From the NCBI RefSeq assembly GCF_963678975.1, contig NC_089274.1, forward strand, positions 19,361,633 to 19,425,632: a stretch of 64,000 bases of DNA, in the 5' to 3' direction. Position 1 is the stretch's first letter; the number at the start of each line of letters is the position of its first letter. Positions 35,601 through 47,200 of this stretch are shown here, piece after piece. Position numbers and translations under genes: made by a program. Source of the stretch: Dysidea avara (Eukaryota > Porifera > Demospongiae > Dictyoceratida > Dysideidae). Under the pieces are notes generated by a model. It saw nothing but the letters and a program-made list of their open reading frames with translations. It had not been told where the DNA came from and did no database searches.

Positions 35601-38146
35601 ATATTCAAATCCTGTGGCAGTCCTGTAAAGATCCATTCATTTTTGCAGTACACATGTTTAGTCCTGTACCAGGCCTGTACTAACCAATACAGGCCTGTAA
35701 ATGCATAACTGCTTTCTATACTGCAGGGAACTACAGTACTACAGTAGGAAACCTGCTAAGTGGGCCAGTAGTGGTTACCATAGCAACAAAGTACATGCAT
35801 GTTCCAGGCCTGTACAAAACTGTTTTGCAGGATACACTGGTCCATGACTGTGACAGGCCTGTAAAGTGAAATTACATACCTGCCACAATAATATTACCAT
35901 CCTGCAGCAATCCTGCCGGATACCCCAGGAATGTTACAACAGCATTATTTACAGTGCAGTATTGTGACAGGTCAGTGACATATAATATTGACAGGCTTGC
36001 AGAAGGATGTTTACAGGCAATAATTTTTAGACTGTACTACAAACAGCCCATAAAATTAAGTCTAACCCTTTAAACCACTACAATTCTATGCACAAATACA
36101 CTACACTTAACTAGAAATCCCTAAAACTATCATTTGTATACAAAGTGACATGCCTAACACAGCCACCTCCAGCAGACTCAATGTACCACTTTACTTACCT
36201 TCAAATGCAAAACACTGTGCTCGTTCATAAGGAGTGTAGAAATATACTGCCTGAAAGTATAATAAAAAGTTAGCAGGTAAATATGAGCAAGAGTACAAAA
36301 TGTGTACTCTTGATATGAGTATTAGCAATTTACTTCTTTCCTAGCCAGCACAATCTTGTAGTCTTGGGTATGATCTGACAGAGTGACCCGATCAATGTCA
36401 CAACCTGTGAAGTCTTTTTGAATCTGTGATGTACAACAAAGTCAAACTAAAATCCACAATCAAACTTTTATAGTTTATACACTTAGCAAGTCAAATTCCT
36501 TCATAGAACAATCAATAAAACTAAAAAAATGTAGACCAAAAATGACTTAAGGCTCGACTAAAGATATTGCAATTGGTAGGATACATGGATTAAATAAAAA
36601 CATTTCCATGCAGGTATACACCACTGGACATAAAAGCAACTCACAATTGGTACATCTCAAACACAAGAACACACACTACATTCAATACCAGTTTGTCTCC
36701 ATTGAGATCATATGACATCACTTCTTCTGTGGTGACCACATAGAGAATGATCTTGTTCTTAGCAACATCTGTCTTGAATGCCACACCTTGAGAGAAGAAG
36801 AAAGAGCTATACAACATATTATCATGAACGCCAGTTTAATTTAATTGTTATTCAAGGCATACCTAAAGCAGGCCATATATTTCTGAGCCAATGAGGGTGC
36901 CTACATACAGGACAAGTGCAAGGAATTTTAAGGGCATGCAGTGAAACAAGGGAGGTCACCTACACCTGCAGATACTAGTGGACATTCAATTCTTAATTCA
37001 GTCATGGGTGAACTAGGGATTAAATGTTCACTAGTATCTTTGCAATTAAAAATTTCGCACATGCAGTCAACCAAACTTATCCCTTGCTACTTTATGGAAA
37101 ATAAAAGCACACTTTTGCTATGCACTTCTTCCATGAAATATACTATTATGCTTTATGTTCTAGATGTCACAATATGGTCGGGTTTGTCTTGACAGGAAAT
37201 TACAGTAACATGGTATTTTCAGCATTATGTGTGTGTTGTGTGTGTAGTCTACACTAACTTGTGACAGGGACGTTGTCAGTGTGCACAACACGATGACGAC
37301 TGCTCCGATCATGCAATATGTTTCCCTTCACCAAACTGACACTACCATCAGCAAACCCCACTGCAATCAGTGTCATGTTTTCGTGGACACAAAATGTGTG
37401 TACCTGAAAATGTACATGCATTAACAAATTAGTAGTACTATTGGGAGTTCCTTGTTGCTTACTGAAATGGTCTTATTAGCGGAAGGGTTGGCTCTGATAA
37501 TTCTGGCACAACGGGGATTCCCCATCTTATCCGCCTGTCAATGTTACATAAACTCAAACCCACAATCACAACTTAACAACCATACCTTATCCCAGTCCCA
37601 CACTTTAATCTGAGGATTAATTGTCTCTTCATCTTCCTAATGAGGATAACATGAGGTAATAACAATGACAACACTATGATCAACTCACTCCAACAGTCAC
37701 CAACACATTGTGCTGTTTTAGCTGATACATTAATGATACTCTACTGGCGTATGCCTGGAACGACGCCACATCCAACTGGCCATTAACAATGTGCAGTTGT
37801 CCAGTGCCATCTTTATGATATGATGTATGTTATCAGACCATGTGGAGATAGTTTCCTTACCTCCAAGCACCACCTGCCCTCTTCCGCTAACAGCACAAGT
37901 GACATCTAGGTCCTGGAGAACAGTAACAAATAGTACTCCATGTAATGCTCACTACCAGAACATTCTAGCAGTACATTATAAGCACGTGCAATGGCCTACA
38001 AGACTTTCTTTTCAACCACCACACAAAACATTGCGGATAGACATTTATACGATGCAAAAGAGTACCTTAAGTCTTTCAAAAGGTTGGTGAGTTTCTGGGT
38101 CTTTAAGAACCTCTTTCTCGAAGAATTTAAAGCTCTTCCATGCCAT
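17688..38146 (-). CDS. VPS11: VPS11, core subunit of HOPS and CORVET tethering complexes
   Basis: Endolysosomal tethering subunit. 29 exons (minus, 5' to 3'): 38146-38066, 37912-37861, 37810-37689, 37636-37586, 37534-37463, 37403-37259, 36786-36689, 36423-36334, 36250-36199, 35424-35343, 35259-35195, 32869-32707, 32395-32245, 32183-32139, 31519-31418, 31362-31321, 31081-31014, 30960-30882, 24251-24158, 23497-23415, 22060-21831, 21584-21510, 20499-20325, 19345-19298, 18919-18846, 18387-18292, 18188-18068, 17855-17790, 17732-17688. All junctions keep phase, giving 888 residues. It starts MAWKSFKFFEKEV. A beta-propeller is followed by clathrin-type helical repeats (YGDHLYTKNDYDGAIAQYI, TIGKLEPSYVIRK), a coiled coil (KMIKQYREETAKMRQQIEDL) and a RING-H2 (CSMC, FLCHHSFHQNC, CPIC). 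It ends EYFGRGMFNK...LDRR. Intron 18 (6.6 kb) holds a retroelement. No exon appears to be missing. Confidence 0.95.
18210..18275. repeat. imperfect (CA)n microsatellite
   Basis: Imperfect CA/CG dinucleotide run in the VPS11 intron between exons 26 and 27. It lies just before the acceptor of exon 27 on the minus strand. Confidence 0.85.
20572..20592. repeat. (TA)n microsatellite
   Basis: A run of AT dinucleotides about 70 bp upstream (minus sense) of VPS11 exon 23 and close to the 17-bp array. Confidence 0.85.
20628..20848. repeat. 17-bp tandem array, 13 units
   Basis: Thirteen units of GTGTCCTGATCATCAAG, exactly 221 bp. The last three carry attatca or ca-g variants, and a partial fourteenth unit follows. 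Each unit holds the palindrome TGATCA. It lies in a VPS11 intron. Similar 'gtgtcctg..tatca' strings occur singly elsewhere (for example 46665-46682), so the array seems to have expanded from a dispersed repeat. Confidence 0.95.
25690..29120 (+). mobile_element. DIRS-like retrotransposon remnant in a VPS11 intron
   Basis: Opposite in strand to VPS11. 27560-27990 encodes a gag-like block (PPKLVEKILALYIDMSELL, WLDCYASLVSVL, YDSSYRRQAANIKFLDW, FTGRAK). A frameshift follows, then ARCRICLHSHTDCP, then another shift and a zinc cluster (CHLFNYRRGNRC, CKFAHVCSGCWGRHPFSHC) to about 28260. 28768-29118 encodes the start of a DIRS-type RT (HPDHNFTNYIIRGIQYGFRI, RFGVVPKKHQPGKWRLITDL). The RT catalytic part and the tyrosine recombinase are absent. 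A frame at 25704-25910 (QQEWIRQLIETHQPPLPPP) may be the gag N-terminus. If so, the 26470-27210 minisatellite arose inside the element. Dead copy. Confidence 0.75.
26470..27210. repeat. 30-bp minisatellite, about 24 imperfect units
   Basis: Imperfect repeats of GGTGCCCAAGGTCATCGCTG followed by GTGGCACGAG, degenerating toward the 3' end. The unit length is a multiple of three, which creates several long stop-free frames that are not genes. It lies in VPS11 intron 18 beside the DIRS-like remnant. Confidence 0.9.
29760..30547. mobile_element. Mutator-like MITE with 9-bp target duplication
   Basis: Inverted termini of about 147 bp (29760-29906) and 142 bp (30406-30547) begin GGGAGTGTATAAACAGTGG. 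Perfect 9-bp direct repeats gaaattaaa flank the element at 29751-29759 and 30548-30556. Long TIRs with 9-bp duplications are typical of Mutator-like elements. The 500-bp core has no transposase frame and contains the (AATA)-tailed dispersed repeat (30103-30160). It lies in VPS11 intron 18. Confidence 0.85.
33568..33849. repeat. near-perfect foldback (hairpin) repeat
   Basis: Arms of about 120 bp (33568-33690 and 33720-33849) are reverse complements with few mismatches, around a short centre near 33700. Both contain 'agtagggaccatagcaca' and 'aagctggagtagtgca'. Each arm translates to the same short open frame on opposite strands (MFYCDLISCTTPAC), an artefact of the symmetry. It lies in a VPS11 intron. 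Confidence 0.9.
33923..34173. mobile_element. TA-flanked MITE, TGTGACC termini
   Basis: Inverted termini TGTGACCGGGCCTGCGAAAG at the left and the complement of TGTGACTGGGCCTGTGAAAA at the right, continuing into GGGCATGTGGGCACA. TA flanks both ends. It is 251 bp long with no coding capacity. The termini resemble two other elements in the window (44017-44656 and 63208-63441), suggesting Tc1/mariner-type mobilisation. Confidence 0.8.
35500..35960. repeat. cluster of CAGGCCTG palindromes
   Basis: At least seven copies of the 8-bp palindrome CAGGCCTG, mostly as CAGGCCTGTA (near 35513, 35545, 35569, 35673, 35689, 35804 and 35850). Many degenerate 'cctgta' copies at irregular spacing lie among them. 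It is in VPS11 intron 9. No coding frame. Confidence 0.75.
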
Positions 38147-38249
38147 TATCAACCGCGCTGCCTTTACAGGAAGATGGATTTGTTGGTGTCCGTAAACGCT
38201 TGCATAATTCCGGACGCGCTTCTAAAAGTCACACCTCCTACAGCTAAAG
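38147..38249. promoter_or_regulatory. bidirectional promoter of VPS11 and the OFCC1-like gene
   Basis: Only 103 bp separate the two divergent start codons, so both 5' UTRs and core promoters must share or overlap this segment. It is more GC-rich than its surroundings (gtaaacgcttgcataattcc, ggacgcgctt) and lacks a TATA box. Confidence 0.7.
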
Positions 38250-41200
38250 ATGGATTTGTTGGGTGAAGCAAGCGATGGCGAACAAGAAATACCAGATATT
38301 ATCATCAGCCGCTCGTCCATACCTGAATCAGAGCGGGTGCCAAACATTCGCATGGTTCCGCAACTTTCCGAGCACGACGAAGAAACTGAAACGGATTCGA
38401 CCAAAGAGTCTGGCGCTGAAGACTTTGAGGACGCCACTAGCGACCATAAAGAGACACAAGCTACCAGTAGTGCTCAACTAGAAACGTCAACACTTCAACA
38501 AGGCGTGGAGACTATATCCATGCCTAGTAAAGAGCTAGATGCAAGCAATGAACCCCAGCCAGATGCCCTCACAGTTCCAGCCACTGTTAAAGGCAAAGCA
38601 GATGCCCCTACGGACATATTTCCCGCTCCTAACATAGAAGAATTCTTTAGTGATGATGATGACATGAGTGAAGATGACCAGCAGGGTACCAAGGATCATG
38701 CTCAACAGTTTAAGGCAGACACTGCAGCATTTGAATACCTTGAGGGAATAGACCAGCCAGACAGCCAGAATGGCTTTGGTGAGTTGTAGTAAAAGTTTAA
38801 TATCAATTCATTGGAACTTCTTTGTGTCTGCATCACTTGGACCAGCTGTGCTGTGGTCGATTTTTTAAAAGTGTGGAGTTCCCTTTAGAGTTGCATAACA
38901 TTGACATTGGTTCCACTGAATTGTTTTTCATATTTGTGGTACACTTCGGTGTGTTCTATGAGAAGTAGGTTACAGAATTTCTCGAATAGTCATTAAGGAT
39001 GTTGCAGTAGACAGTAAAACTGATACTTGAGCACTTGTTGAGATTGCTTAGTACATTTTTAATCAGCACACGTGATGCATTTGTCATCACATAGTGACGG
39101 TATGAATTCTGTGATGTTTGATTTCAGTGTACTTTGCTTGTCGGTACTTATATGTACAGAAAAGTTGTAAACTATATGGTCCATTATAAAACATGTCATA
39201 TAAGTGTAGCAACAAGTATTGACCAGTACTTGACTGCTAGCACCAGAAAGTACTTGAATCTTTGATTGTTTCAGCCCTAACAAAAATTCTTTTCACTGTT
39301 TAATTTTTTTTATTTTCCAGCACCACCAGAAGTTGAAAGTCACCAGATTCATCAGTTAGTGGTGACCTTGACAGATGGAGAGAGTGAGACAGACGAGGAA
39401 CCACCAAAGCTAGAACACGAAGAGAAATATGGCAAAATAGCTCAGCTGAAGACAGAAATACAAGATGATGAAGTGGAGCCATATCTTGAACAATTCTTTG
39501 ATGCAGTTACAGATGATGTTTTGCAGATTGGTAGCATCTCTCTTGAAGAAGTGCAGGTACAACATGTGGGCCAACAAGCAAAATAGATATACAAACAACA
39601 GTGCCACAATACAATTTCTTTATTTGTAATACTGTGGTTTTCATATTTGGCTTACTTATTTGGTTGCCATAGTCCATACTTTGTGATTGAGTGATGTGTT
39701 TGTTTGCAGGAGGAAGAACGTCATTTAAGGGCAGAGCATGTTGCTTACCAGGAGCAAGAGGCTAAATTACAAATGGAACGGCAGCTAGAACTGCGTCGGC
39801 AAGAAGAAGCAGCCAAGAAAAATGTTTTAGAGACTCTTAAACAACAGCGTCAAAAGCTGAGGAAAAGAGAAGTGAGTTATATGTTCTATATGGGATATGT
39901 ATTTTTTCCTTCTTTTTACTTTACATTTGTAGGCTGCTTTCTTACACTCTTCCACTACGAAAGGTCGTGATATTTACCAGTCATTTCACAGAGCAGAAGA
40001 ACAAATGAAGCAAGCATTGAAGGCTAGGAAAGCTGAAATAAAAGTAAGCTATATTTATTACAAAAAAGCTGTTTGACACAAAATGTCGTTGAAAAAAAAC
40101 GTGTCACCAAAAAGGTTGTAAAAACGAAAAAAAAATCGCTTGAAAGGTGGAATCGAACCACTGTGTCGCTAAACACCTACAGGTCTGAAGCCTGCACTCC
40201 ACACCAGTGAAGCTCATTCAAGCGGAAGAAAGTGTGCTACAATTTAACTTATAAACGCTACGTATATATTGTGCTTAAATTTAGCGTTTCATGTACTGTA
40301 TATTTCTTTTTTTCAGACTCTGTTTGGAGACCTAGAGCATGCTGATGGTTACTATGGAGCAGTGAAGGGAAGAAGATGGAAAGTGGACTGGGCACAAGCT
40401 CCACAGCCAATTAAAATCAAGCTGAAATGCCTTCGAGGAATAAGAGATAAACTACCACGTATGTTATTTCATACATAATATGATAATTCCTTTGGATGTA
40501 CAAGAGTAACTAGCCCTAATAGTTTGTAGCTAATGAATTCACTTAAAACATTCACACTTTTCTCCTCTGAAAATGGAATACCTCTGTGTTGTAGTAAAAT
40601 AAGATTTCTGGTTCCAAAGTGCCCATTGTAGAGAGGCTCCACTGTATTGACGTTTTTGGAGGGAATTTTATGTTTGTTGTTTGTTGGTCCACAGAGAGTA
40701 GGTATGTTCTACTATTGTCATTGTATGACCGGCTGGGTGGGCATGTGTTAAGGTGGTCAAAGTTGAAGGGACAGTATTGGAATGGGTCAACATTACCTGT
40801 CGATCACCAAGGACTCTACTACAACACTGAACTCAAGGTATGTGAGTCCCCATGGGTGTGTGCATGTGTGTACATGCGCACATGCCTTGTAACTAGGCTG
40901 TTCATTGATACATGTATGTAGCTAAACAGAAGAGATTGAAGTATAGATGTATTGTTTTATGCTTCTTTAGTTTGACCAGGGTATATACAAGGTGTTACCA
41001 GCTAAGAGGGACATTCGACCAGGAATGGTCCTTGTGTTTGAGTTGTTCATTCTACGAGGACCAGTCACCCCTAATGACCGGGTTGTTGGATGGGGCACCT
41101 TCCCAATATCTGATGCAGAGTTTAACATCATTGAAGGAAAGTGAGTGTGTTAACAGCATCCTAAATTTGAAAACCCACATTCAACTCAGTTGACTCTCAA

Positions 41201-44200
41201 CACAACACACACGCACACACACGCGCACAATTTAACCAGGAGTTAATTTCTCTATTCTACCAACCAAGAGTTCAGAAAATCATGTAATGGTTTAAAGCCA
41301 CAAAGAAGTAGGGATGGACAGTGGTTTTGTGGTTTACATCATTAGGTACACTAAGACTATATAAATAGTTTAGTAAAGAGATTTAATGTGAAAACAATTT
41401 AGAGTGTGTGTACTGTGTGTATGCACATTCATGAACATGCCCAAGTGGTTAACATGTGCACTTGTATATCATCATAACAGTAACACACATGATACCATTT
41501 CTGCAGGTACAAGTGCCCATTCCTCAAGGGTAGTATTGATGTACTCATTGACAAACATGGTAAAATTGAAGAGCTAATGGCCAAGGACTTGGAGAACTGG
41601 CTCGGCAACTTGTATTTTGAAGTGGTCAGATTACCAAGGTAACCTTTTAAAATGGCATAGCACGCTGCAATAATAATTGCATAGTATAAGTGAGAGTGTG
41701 GCTAAAATCAACTTTAGAAGGAAATTAATTATAATCTTTATGATAAATGTTACATTTGGGCCATCCATTATCCACACACCTGTGTGCCTGTTCAATCACA
41801 AAGAATTTGTTTGGATAATTGAAACCCATTCATTTGTATACATGGCTCTGTTCAATTACGACATATGCTTTCAGAACAAGACCCAGCTAACAGAATACTC
41901 TAATATAACAGTCATTGTGCTGTAATTGAGAATCAGGTATTTGAGGTCCTACTGTGTTGTCCTCCTGTTGGGCCACTTTAATGAAGTAGGAATCGTACTA
42001 TAAATAATTAATAGTATACTAATATAGTATTTTAAGCTTTGTGTAATCCAATTAGCTTAGGTCTTGTACCTTATTAAAAAGTCACTTTGTAGGATTTCAA
42101 GTTAGCTTGTGACCTTATTACACAGTGACCTTATTACACAGTGACCTTATTACACAGTGACCTTATTACACAGTGACCTTATTATTAAGTAGGTAGGCAG
42201 ATCAGTTGTACGCAAATACTAGTGGCCAGTTGACAGGTTTCACTTCCATTGTACAGTATTCCTATATGGTCCCTATTGCACAGATATCTTGCTGGCATGA
42301 AGGAGTATGAGGTTGAGCTACAGTTCACATCAGGATTACTAGGATATCCTGACCGCACACATGATGAACACTCAGCCATCGATGGCAATGATCCAGTGTA
42401 TGGGAATGAAGACCACAAGCTGCTTCCTGAAGTGTCCGTTGTGGACGATGATGCTTCATTATACAATAACGCTAGTGCTAAGGTAAGCATTTGTAGTGTA
42501 TAATGGAACGTGTCAATAAGGACGCATTATCAGGACTTGTCTATGGTCTCATTTGTATTAGCATACACACATTTAGACTCTTGAAATTAGGTCACCTTTA
42601 TAATTAGGACATATAATAAGGAAGCCTTGATAATCATGGCACTACAGCATTGTTCCAAAGTGTCTGGATTTCTCACTGTGCTTATTATTATTATTATTTG
42701 TAGCCGGTGCATGGTATGTCATCGCGACGGACAGGATTGCAGTCTCGTATGTCACGCAAGATAGCAGACAATGTCAGTGACAGTTCAGACAGTGACGATG
42801 ACTTGCTAGACATCTTACATGACGACAAAGATGATGACTTTAAACCAGTCAAATCTCAACCTGGACTCTACTACAAGGTAAATCATTACACTTTAGATCT
42901 AGATAAGACTGTTTATTATGCTTTGCATGAAGTGTCAAATAGTGGAACTTGTTAATGTGGACACTAGATCCCAAAGTATTCCTTAGTACACAAACTGACC
43001 TGGAAAATCAGGACGCCTTATTAATCAGAACACTATTGGTTTATCCCAAGACGTATTATGCAGGTTCTGCTGTGTACCAATAATGGTTGATACATGTCTT
43101 TTGCCTTAAATCTTACCTGTAAAAAGCTGTGAATTTAGCAGCGGGGATGTTTGTGAGTGTGTAGTGTAGTGTATACACATGCATGCATGTGTATATTGTA
43201 AGCCCCCTGTAGTTAGCCATTTTTATGTCATCCCCTGTACATTGTTCTAGCTGTTGATGTTTCCACACAGGTACACAGGTTTGATCCCATTGATGAGCAA
43301 AGAAGGAAGGTGTACACACTGATGCCCAAGACTCCTGTCCTCCAAAAGAGGAAAAAGAAAAACACGTCCTACCAAGAGCAGTTGGATGAGCACACTGTGT
43401 CTGTAAAGTATGTGTTTTATTGTTTCATTGCAATAAGGGTATAGTTATAGGCACTTGAGGCACCTACATAATGCAGACACTTGGTTAAAATCTCCTTACT
43501 ACATAAACTTGACCTGGAAAATCAGGTAGCTTTGATAATCAAGACGTGGTTAGTTGGTGCCAAGTTGTCTCGTATACCACTTGCATGCACTGGTGTAATA
43601 TGGTATAAGAAGTGGCAATGTGTTTACTACATCTATGTGGTGCATACTTGCACAATCAATACATCCAGAATTATACGCCCAACTTGTCTGGTTCAGGTTT
43701 GTCACTCCTACTGTGTTATCCACCCCTGCTGTGTTATCTACCCTGTGGCTGTGTTGGCTGTTATGCTTATTGCCCATATTTTCCATAGCGAGTGGATTGA
43801 TTGCAGATATGCTTAAAAACAAAGTGTACTGGCCACCTCCCTTTCCGTTACATAATTGATTATTGGGGTACAAACATTATTGTTTATGGCATTCCTGGTG
43901 CCATTCTTTCTTGCGGTATGTGCTGGTTCATTTGTCATAATTGTGTTATTAAAAAGGTATGCAAAGAAAATTTAAAGTTGGATTAGGGATCAACAAAAAA
44001 AAAGTAAAACTATATATGTGACCCAGTCTGAGAAAGCCGGTTTTATTGCCCATGTCAGCAGATTCGATTTTTCACCCAGGACACAAAGCTACATGAATAA
44101 ACTATCTAATTCCACAATAAAAATCAGCTAGACTTGAGTGGTCTGGTTTTGCTGGCTGCTTTTCCCAAGCCCAGTGGTGATCCGTACATGCAGTGTGGGG

Positions 44201-47200
44201 CCTTAATGGAGCTCTGGTCAGCCTGGGGATGACTGTATGTGGCTGTACAGCTCTGTGGTGTTGAATAAATACCTCTGCTCTGAATTTCCTTTCATTTTAG
44301 CCAATTTTGAGACCTCAATGGCCCAAAACTTGGCCTAATTCATCCCTACGCCTTCCTTTTCAATTTTTGAACACCATCTTGCCCGCCTTCCAGGGCCCCC
44401 ACCTCCCACCCATTTTGCAGCTCGCCTGATACAGTCAACCTCAGTTTTAAAACTATCTAAAATGGCGGGAAACTTAGTTGTTGGCTACTTGTACAGTGGA
44501 TGCTCTGGAAGGTAAGGAATTAGTGTAAAACGTGTGAAAATTTGGTACACATAGCTTCAACCATTGGCAAGCTACAATACACTAAATACTTAAAACCGGC
44601 GTTTCTCGACACTTTTTAAATAGGCGATAAGCCCGGTTTTTCCAGACTGGGTCACATATCTGGCAGGTATGAGTATAATGCTATGAATGGAATTCATTTA
44701 TGCTACTTACAAAAAATTTGGCTGGTTTTCTAAGTAGAGTGGAAACATTACTCTATTATTAATGACCTAGTAACCTTACCTGATCACTGCACCTCAATAT
44801 AGGTTTTATTAATCTTGTAATAATGAATGAATCAAAAACATTCGCATCATAGGAAACAGTACTTGAAATATAAGAGTACCCCAAATGGAAATTAACGTGA
44901 CGTCATTATGGAAAAGACTTATAACACTTGCTACCCTGATATGTATCTGTTGTGTAGACCTCCATTCTCAACTCGAGGCAAAGTGGAGCGTAAATCATAT
45001 GAAAGGATACAGTATGTTGGTAGACAGTTCCTTGCAGAACTGGGCATCTCCCAGTGGAGGTCACTGGAGTTCTGGGGTACTCTACTAATCCTACTGCTAG
45101 TATGGTGGGTGAGAATGTACCTACACTACTTGGGCCAGTATGCTTTCCTAAAAATCATCAACATCCCTGTGAACAGGTGAGCTGAATGTGATATTGGTGT
45201 AGTGCTGCTATAAAAATGAGAAATACCAGAAATTCGGAAATGTTTTTACCTGACTAAACTTTCACAACTTATCTGATTTGAAGCACTTCTTGACATAAAC
45301 TTTGTTTGGTAGCCACTTTCTTTCCCATATGAAATAAACCTTATGCGGTTTTACTAAGCTTGTGAAAAATGACAAAAGTTCTTCTGGATTACGTACATCA
45401 CAAAATCATTTGATTGATGGTCATGACACCACAGCACACTGAGAAAGTGAGAGTAGCACTACTAACTTTGGTGGTACTTGATTTATTTTTGTTTGTTTTT
45501 TTGTATTGAACTTATTGTTTTAACAGTATGCAAACTGGGTGTGATTATTCAGCTACTGGACTGGCATATTTTTGGTTTTTGCACACTACTGTATATGGTT
45601 GATTTATTGAGTCTCATCAGTTAATGGCTGTTCAGGATCCTGCAGCCCACTATTTACACACTGAATACAGGCAGTGAAATATGCAAAAACTGTCTTTTAA
45701 TAATTATGCTGCTGTTTAGCTATGCTGCTATATAACATGAGGCTCAACAACACTTTCTCCATCGATCCTTACTATAATATACTGCTGATATGTGTACAGC
45801 AGTAGTTAATCAACGTGAAGAGCAAGCTCAATGAGCGAGCTATGTAATCTTGTGTGACCTCTACTTCAGCACATTGGTTTAGATTTTCAGCACAGGCACT
45901 TGTATATGTTAAGCCCCTGCTTTAAAATACAGTGGACATCTGGCCACATGAGTCTACATATAGCTCACTCATTGAGCTTGCTCTAAAGATATCTTCATAC
46001 TGGCAAGATGATTGTTGATTACCTATTGCTGTACACATATCAGCAGTATATGGTAAGGAGCAAGTGCTGTTGAGCCTCATGCTGAATAGCAACATAGCTG
46101 AACAGTAGTATATTTATTAAAAGACAGTTTTTACATATTTTACTGCCCATATTCAGTGTATAATAGTGGGCTGCAGGATCCTGAACAGCCATTAACTGGT
46201 GAGACTCAATAAATCCAACCATATAGTGTGCAAAAACCAAAAATATGCCAGTGCAGTAGTCCAGACTGAATAGTCACACCCATGCAGACTATACAGTGTC
46301 ACTGATCACTCACAGCTGGCACTACTGAGAAACTTCTGTACACAAACAAACAACACCAATTACAACATGTAACTTGTTTACACAAACAGCATCAATGAGG
46401 TCATTGTGTTAAAATCTGCACTGAAATTAAATTGCCACACAAGTTCCTTACTAAGCAAATTTGTAATTTTGAAATAACAGCTGTCAACTAACTTACAAGC
46501 AAGTACACCAAATCAATCACGATAGTGTAGAGAGGTTAATATGATGATTTATCATGTATATTCATACTACAGTGAAACCTGTGTACTAAAGACACTCTGA
46601 TTTTCCAGGTCAGTTTGTATGCTTTGGGACCATTACCAAGTGTCCAGATTATGCAGGTGTCCTCATGTCCTGGTTATCAGTTTCCATTACATAGCTATCT
46701 CAGCACTAGCTGCATTAATGCTGTATGTACATGTTTTCTTAGACAGTTTTATTGATGCTATATTTGGTGTGCTGAGTATAGGAAAAACTGGTATTGCATA
46801 ATTACATATTATGTTATTCATATTTTAACAGGTTTTCACTCCTACCTCACACCGTAGTACTGAATTATCAGAGTTCACTGTTGTTTACCAGAGAAGAGAT
46901 TGCTGTGGTTACTATCGGTCCATTATTCAATACTGTACTATTCTGTCTATTGATTGTTGCTAGTTGGATTTCACAAAAACTGTTTGGGTATTTCCCCAAC
47001 CTTGGCTCACGGTTTATCAGTGCCATAGGCCTACAAGCTCTGCTGGACCCTTATTGGATATTTCTAGTGGATATGATTTTATTAAGATACCAGGAACCTC
47101 AGCCAGATGAACCAACAGCTGATGTGTCGAAACTTTACTGGCATTTTGTGCGTATTGAAGGCAATGGTGTGGTGGGTATTTTCCTGTTACTTTTCATATA

